Positions 1-8,186 of a stretch of DNA of 64,000 nucleotides are shown piece by piece; position 1 is the first letter of the stretch; the number at the start of each line of letters is the position of its first letter. This DNA is from G963677325 sp963677325 (GTDB taxonomy: Bacteria; Bacteroidota; Bacteroidia; Bacteroidales; Prolixibacteraceae), in assembly GCA_963677325.2 (NCBI GenBank), contig CAXXGM010000004.1, positions 1-64,000 on the forward strand, given 5' to 3'. Under the pieces are notes generated by a model. The model did not search any database, was not told where the DNA came from, and saw nothing but the letters and a program-made list of their open reading frames with translations. Both the position numbers and the translations under genes were made by a program.

Positions 1-5
1 CATCA

Positions 6-1001
6 CTAACCATTAACTATTAAAAAATATCCTCCTTTTTTGGGTGCGCCTTTAAACTCTATTTTTCCGTTGTCGTTCAATTTTTTTAGGATTCGCTGGG
101 TAGTGCGCAGACTTTTACCAAGGGCTGTGGCAAGTGCCGGAGCATTGAGCCCGGGCATCTTTTCGAGTGTTTCCAAGATTTGTTGCTCCATTGAATTTGC
201 ACCGCCATTTTTATTTTTAATTTCAGAATTTGCACCGCCATTTGGGAGATTTGCACCGCCACTATTTGCCAGCAGTCGAAGTAAATCCATTTGAGTTGCA
301 ATGATACGGTCGGCAATAAAGTCATGGAAGGGGCGGTCGTCGGTGTGAGCCCGTTCCAGTGCGGCTATGTATTCGTGACGGAGTATGGCCGGAATCAGGG
401 CTATGTTGTATTCATTCCTCAAAAGTGACAGGTTCATCAACAAACGGGCCACCCGACCATTGCCATCGATAAAGGGGTGAATAAATACAAATTTCTGATG
501 TACTAAAGCGGCAAACTCGACCGGGTGTGTTTTCGCTTCTTTTTTATTAAACCATTCCACGAACTTTTTCATTTCAGCGGCTATCTTATTCGGAGCCGTA
601 ACAGGATATCTGCTACCGCTGATAAATACGGCAACAGAACGGTAGCGCCCGGCTTGGCCGTCATCTATTTGCTGATAAAACAGGCGGTGAAGCAAAAGTA
701 TATCGGCCTCTTCCAGCGTTTTATGCGCGGCAAGCTGATAGATGTGGTCATAAGCTTTGGCGTGGCCTACGGCTTCGTACACATCGCGCAGAGGCTTGCC
801 TTCTATGGTTAAACCGTCCTCTATCACTACTTTGGTTTCTGATTCGGTCAGGCTATTGCCTTCCAACGCGTTGCTAGAAAAGGTAAGCCCAACGCGGTAA
901 TAATCCTTGAGCGATTTCAGGGTTTCAGCAGGGAGTGGCCGCAACGCTATCAGTTTACGATTATTAACTTCCGCTATTCTGTATTTCTCGTTCATGACCA
1001 T
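6..1001 (-). CDS. Fic family protein (class II Fic, likely AMP-transferase) with C-terminal winged helix
   Basis: Fic enzymes transfer AMP or a related nucleotide moiety to hydroxyl groups of target proteins. The 331-residue protein has the catalytic motif HPFIDGNGRVAR at about residues 175-186, with the His, Asp and Arg positions present. Near residues 43-48 it carries SNALEG, which fits the (S/T)xxxE(G/N) inhibitory helix of class II Fic proteins, so activity is probably auto-inhibited. Residues 248-269 form a linker with three GGAN repeats, followed by a helix-turn-helix-like C-terminus (about 270-331). The gene starts 7 bases after the stop of an AbiEi-like gene on the same strand, so the two are probably co-transcribed. 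The Fic assignment is secure; the targets are unknown. Confidence 0.93.
   Translation of the reverse strand: MVMNEKYRIAEVNNRKLIALRPLPAETLKSLKDYYRVGLTFSSNALEGNSLTESETKVVIEDGLTIEGKPLRDVYEAVGHAKAYDHIYQLAAHKTLEEADILLLHRLFYQQIDDGQAGRYRSVAVFISGSRYPVTAPNKIAAEMKKFVEWFNKKEAKTHPVEFAALVHQKFVFIHPFIDGNGRVARLLMNLSLLRNEYNIALIPAILRHEYIAALERAHTDDRPFHDFIADRIIATQMDLLRLLANSGGANLPNGGANSEIKNKNGGANSMEQQILETLEKMPGLNAPALATALGKSLRTTQRILKKLNDNGKIEFKGAPKKGGYFLIVNG
195..261 (-). repeat. Three in-frame 13-bp repeats in the Fic linker
   Basis: The 13-bp word ATTTGCACCGCCA (plus strand) occurs at 195-207, 228-240 and 249-261, spaced 33 and 21 bp. Both spacings are multiples of three, so recombination between copies would shorten the linker without breaking the reading frame. 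The copies encode the GGAN repeats between the Fic domain and the winged helix. Confidence 0.8.
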
Positions 1002-1008
1002 CTACTTA

Positions 1009-1734
1009 TTAAATACCTATGGCAGCATTAAATAGTTGTTCTACTTCCTGACGGCGTCCCCGACGGGTGGCGTAACGCACGAGTTTGCTTTTATTTATAG
1101 TGTGGCGTTCTGCTATATTTTTGTAAAAATAGGTTATTTTAGTCCCTTGCAGAAAATTAAATTCAACATCACCAGCCACATCAACCAGTATCTTTTCAAT
1201 GGTAGGAGTATTAACACCTTCAATCACTTGCATCGGAGCTTCAGACACCAATTTTCTGACAATGATAGCATCTGTGCTGACTACATAACGGTTGAATTCG
1301 TCTTGGTTAGGACACAAGAAAACACGCTTAGAGCTGTTGTTATTTAGGAAGCCAAATATTGATTCGGCCGCATCACGTTCTACATCCACATACGTATAAT
1401 TGAGGTTGGGAATATGATGCATAAAGGAGACAATGGCTTTGCTGCTCCATACACAATAGTTTGCAAAAGGAAATTGAATTTTAATTTTTTGGAACAATTG
1501 TTTAAGCTCATCGGAAACGATCGTCATAAAGTTTTTTTGCGAACCGGAAGGAAGACTATAAACGCCGCGCTCCATACGTACCAATTCATTGCTTTTTACA
1601 AGTCGATCCAGTTGTATCGAAACTGCGTTTGGTGAAACCGCTTCCTGTAGCTTTCCCAGATAGACAATCAGCTCTTTGCGTGTGAATTGTTTATTGATAG
1701 CGGCGAAATGTAGTATATCTGTATTTGTTACCAT
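1009..1734 (-). CDS. AbiEi-like antitoxin / transcriptional regulator (DUF6088/DUF6577-like)
   Basis: This 241-residue protein has an N-terminal winged-helix region (about residues 1-65, with the pattern FTRKELIVYLGK followed by a second helix and a short wing ending in ERGVYSLP) and a longer C-terminal domain. That layout resembles AbiEi-type antitoxins of type IV toxin-antitoxin systems, which are autorepressors binding inverted repeats. The usual partner is an AbiEii nucleotidyltransferase directly downstream. Here the downstream gene is a Fic protein, 7 bases away. Two copies of a 66-bp repeat with inverted-repeat cores lie just upstream and are plausible operators. The family call is by pattern recognition; pairing with Fic as a functional toxin-antitoxin system is inference. 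Confidence 0.7.
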   Translation of the reverse strand: MVTNTDILHFAAINKQFTRKELIVYLGKLQEAVSPNAVSIQLDRLVKSNELVRMERGVYSLPSGSQKNFMTIVSDELKQLFQKIKIQFPFANYCVWSSKAIVSFMHHIPNLNYTYVDVERDAAESIFGFLNNNSSKRVFLCPNQDEFNRYVVSTDAIIVRKLVSEAPMQVIEGVNTPTIEKILVDVAGDVEFNFLQGTKITYFYKNIAERHTINKSKLVRYATRRGRRQEVEQLFNAAIGI

Positions 1735-1748
1735 TTCGTGTTGTTTAA

Positions 1749-1915
1749 GAATGCGTGAACGTATAACATATTTGGCAATGGATGCCTATTATTACCAGAA
1801 ATGTTGTGTTATTCAAGTACCCGTTTTTTTTTCATTTGGAGATGTTTTAGAATGCGTGAATGTACAACAATTTTGGCAGTAGATGCCATTTACTGCCAGA
1901 AATGTGGTGTTATTC
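1749..1915. promoter_or_regulatory. Duplicated 66-bp repeat with inverted-repeat cores (candidate operator)
   Basis: Two imperfect direct copies occupy 1749-1814 and 1850-1915, immediately upstream of the AbiEi-like gene. Each begins GAATGCGTGAA and ends GTTATTC. The second copy contains a perfect 8-bp inverted repeat TGGCAGTA...TACTGCCA; the first contains the same element with one mismatch (TGGCAAT...ATTACCA). Position and symmetry suggest autoregulatory binding sites. No other function is apparent. Confidence 0.6.
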
Positions 1916-2485
1916 TGAGAAATAAATTTAGTTTATAAAAAATAAGAGGGGTTAGCCTAGGAACGAATGATCGAGCAGAGTTAAGTCATCATATTGATGG
2001 TGATAGAAGTTAATTGTCGTGAAATGAAAGGTAGTAACTAACAGCTCACTATTATCAGTACAATGGCTTAAAATCTCTTTTGCCGAGGTATTTACTGGGA
2101 CACGTACAGGCATAAGCCGAAAAGTTCAGGTTGACAATATAAATAAAATACGAAAGCAGGAAGTAGGAAAGGTAGGAAGTAGAGAAATATTATGTTGTTT
2201 ATTTAGCGAATTACAAGAATTGGGGACGAATTGACACGAAGAAGTAATTTCATTTATCCCTTTTTCGTGTATCAAAATGGTTGACCCTGAGATTTTGTAG
2301 TAAAAAATAGTAAGGAGGGGAAATGGGGAAATGGGGAAATGGGGAAAATTTCATAAATTCTTTTGATTGATTCCGGGTTTTTGCTTTTTCTTTGTTAAGT
2401 CTATTTATATAGATTTTTTCAGCTAAACCTTATATCCTATCCAAAATTACATTCGAATTTCCCTGATTCTGTTTTGTAATTGAAT
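1916..2485. other. Intergenic region with simple and dispersed repeats, no gene seen
   Basis: No convincing reading frame on either strand. It holds a GGAAGTAGGAAAGGTAGGAAG-like purine stretch near 2160-2186, one copy of a dispersed GAATTACA(C)GAATTG(A)GGACGAATT repeat at about 2213-2251, and four tandem copies of the 8-mer GGGGAAAT at 2317-2348. Confidence 0.6.
2317..2348. repeat. 8-bp tandem repeat (GGGGAAAT x4)
   Basis: Three perfect copies and one copy ending in A instead of T, in the intergenic region upstream of the EamA transporter gene. It is not in a coding frame. Confidence 0.8.
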
Positions 2486-2493
2486 TATCTTCG
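2486..2493 (+). promoter_or_regulatory. -7 box TATCTTCG
   Basis: One mismatch to the Bacteroidota -7 consensus TAnnTTTG, 20 bp before the ATG at 2513. Its position argues against the upstream TTG at 2480 as the start of the transporter gene. Confidence 0.5.
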
Positions 2494-2512
2494 TGCCTTA
2501 AAAAATCATTTG

Positions 2513-3421
2513 ATGGCTTATTTTGGTGAAATAGCGGCTCTGTTGACAGCAGTTTTCTGGACCGTTTCCAGCCTGGCATTTGAATCGGCAGGAAAAAAAG
2601 TGGGCTCACTTACAGTCAACCTGATCCGTCTGATGCTGGCTTTTCTGATCTTTTCAGTGGTAAATTATTTCAGAAGAGGTTTGTTTTTGCCACTGGACGC
2701 AGGAACCGACCGGTGGCTATGGCTGACACTCTCAGGTTTAGTGGGTTTTGTTATCGGTGATTTATTACTTTTTAAAGCTTTCGTGGTGATTGGTGCACGC
2801 ATTTCAATGCTGATCAATGCTCTTTCTCCCCCGATTACCGCATTAGTGAGCTGGTTAATGCTGGGTGAAGTGCTCAGCCCGGTGAACTGGCTTGGAATGG
2901 TGGTGACCCTCGCAGGTATTTCCATCGTCATCCTCAAACACGAAAAGAAAGAGACAGACTCTTCTTCCTGGGGAAAAATAACTACCAATTACAGCATGAA
3001 AGGTATATTGCTGGCATTGGGGGGAGCGCTGGGTCAGGGAATCTGCCTCGTGCTGAGTAAAAAGGGGATGGGTGATTACGATGCATTTGCCGCTTCGCAT
3101 ATTCGTGTCATTGCAGGGATGATAGGATTTACTGTGGTTGTCCTGGTTTTCAGAAGGCAGGAGAATGTGTGGAGAGCCTTGCAGAGCAGACCGGCGATGA
3201 AAAGAATTGCTCTGGGTTCTGTGTTTGGTCCCTTCCTGGGAGTAGCCCTCTCCCTGCTCGCGCTTCAGCATACTGAGGCTGGCATTGCAGCCACCCTCAT
3301 GTCGATCGTCCCGGTTCTGATCATTGCCCCGGCCATATTGATCTTTCATGAAAAAGTGAACTGGAAGGAAACCATTGGTGCCGTGATTACTGTAGGCGGA
3401 GTCGCTTTATTTTTTCTGTAA
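2513..3421 (+). CDS. EamA/DMT-family transporter
   Basis: A polytopic inner-membrane protein of 302 residues with about ten hydrophobic segments in two similar halves, as expected for two EamA domains of the drug/metabolite transporter superfamily. The first half includes AALLTAVFWTVSSLAFE and the second starts near LALGGALGQGICLVLSKKG, each with the small-residue-rich opening helix typical of EamA. The substrate cannot be read from sequence; relatives export amino acids or small metabolites. The frame is open back to a TTG at 2480, but a -7-like box overlaps that stretch, so I take ATG 2513. It stands alone on its strand. Confidence 0.88.
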   Translation: MAYFGEIAALLTAVFWTVSSLAFESAGKKVGSLTVNLIRLMLAFLIFSVVNYFRRGLFLPLDAGTDRWLWLTLSGLVGFVIGDLLLFKAFVVIGARISMLINALSPPITALVSWLMLGEVLSPVNWLGMVVTLAGISIVILKHEKKETDSSSWGKITTNYSMKGILLALGGALGQGICLVLSKKGMGDYDAFAASHIRVIAGMIGFTVVVLVFRRQENVWRALQSRPAMKRIALGSVFGPFLGVALSLLALQHTEAGIAATLMSIVPVLIIAPAILIFHEKVNWKETIGAVITVGGVALFFL

Positions 3422-3491
3422 CGCCGGAGTGTTAATGCGATTTGCTAATTTCAATTATTACCGTCAGGCTGAAAATTTACCTGAATTTTTA

Positions 3492-3725
3492 TCAGTTCAC
3501 CAAGACTGACCGGCTGAGCAAGGCATAATGGCCATTCTGGCCTGTCTGTTTTTTATTTTGAATTTTCACTTTCTTTTCGCCTTCCTCATGGTTTTTATCA
3601 AGCTGGACGCAAGCGATATTTGTTCCTGTGGAATCGTGGTTTGGATAAACTATAGAACACGGTGTTATGACCGTACAGGAAGATGTTGCAATGGCAATCA
3701 GCAGTAAACACAACGATTTATTCAT
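3492..3725 (-). CDS. Small putative lipoprotein, unknown function
   Basis: A 77-residue frame whose N-terminus, MNKSLCLLLIAIATSSC, looks like a lipoprotein signal peptide with the lipobox ending at Cys17. The mature part is hydrophilic and Lys/Asn/Gln rich with no recognisable domain. It lies between the convergent transporter gene and the OmpA-family gene. The signal peptide is the main reason to believe it is real. Confidence 0.45.
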   Translation of the reverse strand: MNKSLCLLLIAIATSSCTVITPCSIVYPNHDSTGTNIACVQLDKNHEEGEKKVKIQNKKQTGQNGHYALLSRSVLVN

Positions 3726-3878
3726 AAATCAAGTTATTCGTAACGAAATTTAATTGAATAATTCAATTAAAAATGATGTTTTCCCTGAGGATAAGGGACT
3801 GAATCAGACCCATTTCTTCAGGCAGACGGGAATTTCTATGATAGGTTGATGCGCTGGCCCGCCTACCCCCAACCTTTT

Positions 3879-5150
3879 CTATAACTTTATAAATTCTACC
3901 CTGCGGTTCAACGCTTTATTGGCCGGAGAATCATTGGGTGCTACAGGCTGGCTTTCGCCCATGCCATCTGTTTCCAGGCGGTCGGCGTTAACATTGAATG
4001 ATTTGGCCAGTTCTGCTTTAACGGAGGCCCCGCGGCGTTTGGAAAGTTCAAGATTGGCAGCATCAGAACCGTCGCTGTCGGTGTGACCTACAATTCTGAC
4101 CTTAACATCAGGAACTTCATTCAGGATGGTTGAAATCTCCTTTAAAGTACCGTAGGATTCAGCCTTTACCACATCTTTGTTCACATCGAAATAAATGCCA
4201 TAAGTCACCAGTTTGCCTTCAGTAAGTAATTTATTCCTCATGTCTGGGGCAGCGGTTGTGATTTTAATGTTGGAAATATAGGATCCTGAAGAGGCACCTC
4301 TGTACAGTTTGAAACACAGACGGCTGAATTTGCTTCCTTCGTAAATATTGGTCGGAACATCCAGTACTTTCCCACCCTGGTGATAAATTCGAACCCGGCG
4401 GTTCTGAACCCATACGATAACATGATTTACTTTTTCAGGTTCAACAAGATAAAGGGTGGAGGAACCGGTAAGTTTCTCATTTGTACCTTTTTTATATCCC
4501 ACAGTCTCCCAGATATTTTTTTCAATTTTCAGATGTAATCCGCAGGTACCCGGATCACCTGCTTTATCCATTTCGCTATGGCTGTTTTCGCCAAATAAAA
4601 CCACATCGGCAGCAAATCTTGGGGCTCCTTTTTTTGGGACGATATCCATTTCAAGGATAAAATTTTTGGGAATATCAATATCCTTCATAAACCAGTAGGT
4701 CCCTTCTGAGCTGTTCAGGTTAAACCAATTGCCTGCAGCGATGTTTAAGGTGTTTACTTCACCGGCCACATCGGTAGTCCAGAGTGCAGGGAAATCACCC
4801 ACTGCATCCTGGGAGAAATCTTCATACAACAAAACCTTATCCCCGGGGACAAAATCATATTTTGAATAAGACTGCAATGCGGGTGAGGTTCCCGAATCCT
4901 TATCGCTATTCGGAGCATTTGTTTTATTTCCGTCAGTCTTCGCGGCATCATTTTTCGGAGCATCCTTTTTTAAGATTCCTTCCACCTGGTCAAGTCCTTT
5001 ATTAACCTCCTGATTGGTGCGTTGATTAGCCCTGTTGGTTGTCTGATTTTTTATAATCTTTTTAAGATTAATCTGTGCCGGTACTGAATTTATTTTCAGT
5101 CCGAAGAAGATAGCCGTCATCAGTAGAATCGAAACGAGGTTTGTTTTCAT
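3879..5150 (-). CDS. OmpA-family outer-membrane/periplasmic protein
   Basis: A 423-residue exported protein. Residues 1-26 are a signal peptide ending in VPAQ. Residues 27-100 are a polar Asn/Lys/Asp-rich segment. The middle (about 105-300) has the beta-rich look of a LamG/concanavalin-type fold. Residues 310-423 are an OmpA-like peptidoglycan-binding domain, seen in VRIVGHTDSDG, ELSKRRGASVKAEL and ALNRRVEFIKL, which supply the Asp and Arg that contact diaminopimelate. It probably anchors the envelope to peptidoglycan. No transmembrane barrel is evident, so it differs from classical OmpA. Monocistronic. Confidence 0.88.
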   Translation of the reverse strand: MKTNLVSILLMTAIFFGLKINSVPAQINLKKIIKNQTTNRANQRTNQEVNKGLDQVEGILKKDAPKNDAAKTDGNKTNAPNSDKDSGTSPALQSYSKYDFVPGDKVLLYEDFSQDAVGDFPALWTTDVAGEVNTLNIAAGNWFNLNSSEGTYWFMKDIDIPKNFILEMDIVPKKGAPRFAADVVLFGENSHSEMDKAGDPGTCGLHLKIEKNIWETVGYKKGTNEKLTGSSTLYLVEPEKVNHVIVWVQNRRVRIYHQGGKVLDVPTNIYEGSKFSRLCFKLYRGASSGSYISNIKITTAAPDMRNKLLTEGKLVTYGIYFDVNKDVVKAESYGTLKEISTILNEVPDVKVRIVGHTDSDGSDAANLELSKRRGASVKAELAKSFNVNADRLETDGMGESQPVAPNDSPANKALNRRVEFIKL

Positions 5151-5461
5151 GATACAGTTAAATTTTATAAAATTTACGAAATCTATTTCAATTAATGAAA
5201 CGATGATGAAAAAATCTTCTATGAAAGGAGTATGATTATTAGGGGAGTTCCATCTCTTATTAAAAAATTAAATTATAAACAGATAAAATGAACAATGGAA
5301 TAGATTATGGTCGTATTTGTAAATTAACGTGGATTATATAAAAAGAGAGTAAAACGAAAGATGCCGCCAAAACTTTAAATCACAAGGGCTCACCAAATAT
5401 CTGGAATCGAACCTGTTTGATGAACCTTGTTGTTTGTGGCAGAGAAGTCATCCCAAAACAA
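5151..5461. other. AT-rich intergenic region, nothing recognised
   Basis: About 310 bp between two minus-strand genes. I see no open frame, hairpin terminator or repeat that I can defend; part of it is presumably the upstream region of the OmpA-family gene. Confidence 0.5.
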
Positions 5462-6481
5462 TTATTTAAAGCCCGAATTGACAATATATCTTTTCCACCA
5501 TTTAGTTGAGAGATCATTCTGATTTTGTGCAGTCTGTTGTGATTCTTTAAAGGGCTGGTCATCCGAAAAATCAGGTCTGTATGATGCATGGCTTTCCATA
5601 TCCTGTGTCCAGCCATGTGAGAATCCGTATTCATACAATGCATCCACCACCTTGTTATATTCTTCGAAAGTAACCTGACGGTTTAGGTGACTGTGTTGAC
5701 TTACTGATTCAGTGGGGTAATATTGCGACATGAGGGAAATATGCAATCTTGGGGATATTTCCTCTGCAACATAACGCAATACCTCGATACTTTGATCCGC
5801 TGCTCCCGGCAATACCAAATGACGCAGGACAATACCCCATTCAGCAAGGCCTCTGTCGTTTAGAATCAGCGTTGATCCCTTCTGCCGGTACATTTCTTTT
5901 ATAGCCGCCGAAGCCACTTCGGGATAATCCTTTGCCTGAGAATACCGGTACGCCAGCTGGGCATCCATGTATTTAAAATCAGGCAGGTAAACATCGATGA
6001 TCCCCTCCAGTTCCCTTAACGACTCTACCTTTTCATATCCTCCTGTATTGTATACGAAAACCGGGTTTCTGCCGGTCTCTTTGATACCTCGTATGATCGA
6101 CACCATATGGGGGATGTAATGCGATGGTGAAACAAAACCCACTATATTTTCGGTTTGATCCAAAATGGAGCAGATTTTTTGAATGAGTTCCTTATAGGGA
6201 ATAGAATCCGGTAAATTGCCTCTTTCATTCACGGATATGCCGGAATTCTGGCAATATATACACTGCATATTGCAGTGAGGAAAGAAAATATTACAAATAC
6301 CCTTTTCTCCTGAAATTACACTCTCCTCACCTTTATGAACACAAACAGAAGATATGCGGAATGAGGCATCGCATTTGCAAAATCCTGATTTCCCTGAAAA
6401 TCTGTTCACTCCGCAATTTCGCGGGCAAATTGTACAGTGAGTAAGAGATGCTGTTTCATTTTTTAGGAAGGAAGAAGACAT
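5462..6481 (-). CDS. Radical SAM protein, PflA-like (COG1313 family)
   Basis: A 339-residue radical SAM protein of the group annotated as putative pyruvate formate-lyase activating enzyme. The CxxxCxxC motif for the SAM-binding [4Fe-4S] cluster is CNMQCIYC at residues 70-77. An extra cysteine set lies upstream (C16, C19, C23, C35, C37), consistent with another metal site in this family. The segment VYNTGGYEKVESL is also typical. Unlike PflA, the real substrate of COG1313 proteins is unknown. It follows mnmA by 48 bp on the same strand and could share its transcript. Confidence 0.87.
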   Translation of the reverse strand: MSSSFLKNETASLTHCTICPRNCGVNRFSGKSGFCKCDASFRISSVCVHKGEESVISGEKGICNIFFPHCNMQCIYCQNSGISVNERGNLPDSIPYKELIQKICSILDQTENIVGFVSPSHYIPHMVSIIRGIKETGRNPVFVYNTGGYEKVESLRELEGIIDVYLPDFKYMDAQLAYRYSQAKDYPEVASAAIKEMYRQKGSTLILNDRGLAEWGIVLRHLVLPGAADQSIEVLRYVAEEISPRLHISLMSQYYPTESVSQHSHLNRQVTFEEYNKVVDALYEYGFSHGWTQDMESHASYRPDFSDDQPFKESQQTAQNQNDLSTKWWKRYIVNSGFK

Positions 6482-6529
6482 GGTTATTCAAAGTGATATT
6501 TGTTTTTCAAATTATTGAAAATTGAATTT

Positions 6530-7711
6530 TCATGAAATGACCCCTGACCCGATTAATTCGTCTTCCAGGTACCAGGCGGCGAATTGCCCGGAAGTTATTC
6601 CTCTTTGTTCTTTCTCAAAAAGTATATAAAGACCTTCTTCTTTAGCAATCATTTTCCCCTTTTCGAGAGGTTGACGGTAACGGATGCGGAAAAGAAAATC
6701 TTTTTCCTGACCCGCAGAAAGCGCCAGATCCGGCCTTATCCAATGCACATCATTTTTATCAACAAATAATCCGGGCCTGAATAATCCGGGATGCTCCTGC
6801 CCTTCACCTACATAGATGATATTTCGCATTACATCGGTAGCAATCACAAAAAGAGGTTTTTCATAGCCTCCGATATTCATTCCCTTACGCTGGCCAATTG
6901 TAAAGAAATGAGCTCCGTTGTGCTCACCGATGATTTTCCCGTTCCAGGGCTTGTATGGAAATGGAAAGAATAGTTTCCTGAGATTATCCGACCCGTCTTT
7001 CAGATCTTTTTTCTTCTGAATAAAATCAGAGGATATCTCGATCACATTCCCTTTTTTAGGCTCAAGTTTTTGCTGAAGAAATACTGGCAGATCAACTTTT
7101 CCCACGAAACAGATCCCCTGTGAATCCTTGCGTTCAGCAGTAATCAATCCTTCCTCACGAGCGATCTCACGAACCTGAGGCTTGAGTAAATCTCCAACCG
7201 GGAAAAGTGACTTTGAAAGTTGTTCCTGATTGAGCTGGCAAAGGAAATAACTCTGGTCTTTATTCGGATCCGAACCTGCAAGAAGCCGGTAAACCTCTCC
7301 GCCATTCATTTTAATGCTTTCTTTGCGGCAATAATGACCGGTTGCTACATATTCAGCCCCCAACTCCTTTGCCTTCGAAAGAAACATGTCAAATTTGATC
7401 TCACGGTTGCAGAGTACATCCGGGTTTGGAGTTCTCCCTTTTTCATATTCAGCAAACATGTAATCAATGACTTTTGTCCGGTACTGATCAGAAAGATCCA
7501 CTACATGAAAAGGGATATCCAGTTTTTTGGCAGTCATTTCGGCAAAAGTGATGTCATCTTCCCAGGAACAACCGGAAGTCAGTGTGCCGATATTTTCTTT
7601 CCAGTTAATCATGAAAACACCAATTACCTCATATCCCTCTTTTTTAAGAAGATATGCAGCTACACTTGAATCAACACCGCCCGAGAGCCCGATAACAACT
7701 TTTCCCTTCAT
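6530..7711 (-). CDS. mnmA: tRNA-specific 2-thiouridylase MnmA
   Basis: MnmA puts sulfur on U34 of tRNA-Lys, -Glu and -Gln using ATP and a persulfide relay. The 393-residue protein has the PP-loop SGGVDS at residues 10-15, the nucleophilic cysteine C101 in NPDVLCNREIKF, and the second catalytic cysteine C201 in DSQGICFVG. The C-terminal half contains the expected beta-barrel domains (FTIGQRKGMNIGG; SGQFAAWY near the end). Length and motif order are normal. A TAATTTTG -7 box lies 16 bp upstream at 7727-7734. It is probably the first gene of a two-gene unit with the COG1313 radical SAM gene. Confidence 0.96.
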   Translation of the reverse strand: MKGKVVIGLSGGVDSSVAAYLLKKEGYEVIGVFMINWKENIGTLTSGCSWEDDITFAEMTAKKLDIPFHVVDLSDQYRTKVIDYMFAEYEKGRTPNPDVLCNREIKFDMFLSKAKELGAEYVATGHYCRKESIKMNGGEVYRLLAGSDPNKDQSYFLCQLNQEQLSKSLFPVGDLLKPQVREIAREEGLITAERKDSQGICFVGKVDLPVFLQQKLEPKKGNVIEISSDFIQKKKDLKDGSDNLRKLFFPFPYKPWNGKIIGEHNGAHFFTIGQRKGMNIGGYEKPLFVIATDVMRNIIYVGEGQEHPGLFRPGLFVDKNDVHWIRPDLALSAGQEKDFLFRIRYRQPLEKGKMIAKEEGLYILFEKEQRGITSGQFAAWYLEDELIGSGVIS

Positions 7712-7726
7712 AATTTTAAATGATCA

Positions 7727-7734
7727 CAAAATTA
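7727..7734 (-). promoter_or_regulatory. -7 box TAATTTTG upstream of mnmA
   Basis: Perfect match to TAnnTTTG on the minus strand, 16 bp before the mnmA start codon. Confidence 0.55.
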
Positions 7735-8186
7735 CTGTTTTTTATATTGTTATTGCGATTAATGCGATTATTGCGAATTACACGAATTGAGGACGAATTA
7801 TCACGAAGGGATTACTTATCTTGAACTTTAATCACTCTATCCGTGTCATTTATCTGGTATACATCTGATTACATGCTATCGCAAAACATATTATTTCCCT
7901 ACTTTCCTACTCCCTACTTTTACCATTTCTCTTCTTTCAAGTCTAACAATTACACGGTTGAGATGTGAGATGCATAAGCTGCTTCTGGGGAATCAACAGA
8001 GTCGTTCTGAAGTTGATTGGCTGAACGAGGCTTTGTTGAACCGTATTTTAATTTTATATCACCGGTGCGAATTCCTCCTCTCATTAGGATTGGATATTCC
8101 GGAGCATGTATCGATTAAGATTTTAAAGGACGTTCGTGTAAATTCGTCCTCAATTAGCTTCGCTGATCTAACGATTCGTGAGATTT
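7735..8186. other. Intergenic region flanked by two inverted copies of a dispersed repeat
   Basis: A copy of the GCGAATTACACGAATTGAGG repeat lies at about 7774-7806 and an inverted relative at about 8129-8163 (TTCGTGTAAATTCGTCCTCA core). A pyrimidine stretch with three CTACTTT-like words is near 7907-7925. A 101-codon frame at 7958-8263 lies between and over these repeats and runs into amrS; I do not accept it as a gene. Confidence 0.55.

Noticed and set aside
40..294. Plus-strand frame opposite the Fic gene
   Set aside because: It is a complement-strand shadow of the repeat-containing Fic linker and has no independent support.
2855..3349. 164-codon minus-strand frame opposite the EamA transporter
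   Set aside because: His/Gln/Ser-rich translation with no domain, fully antisense to a well-supported membrane protein gene.
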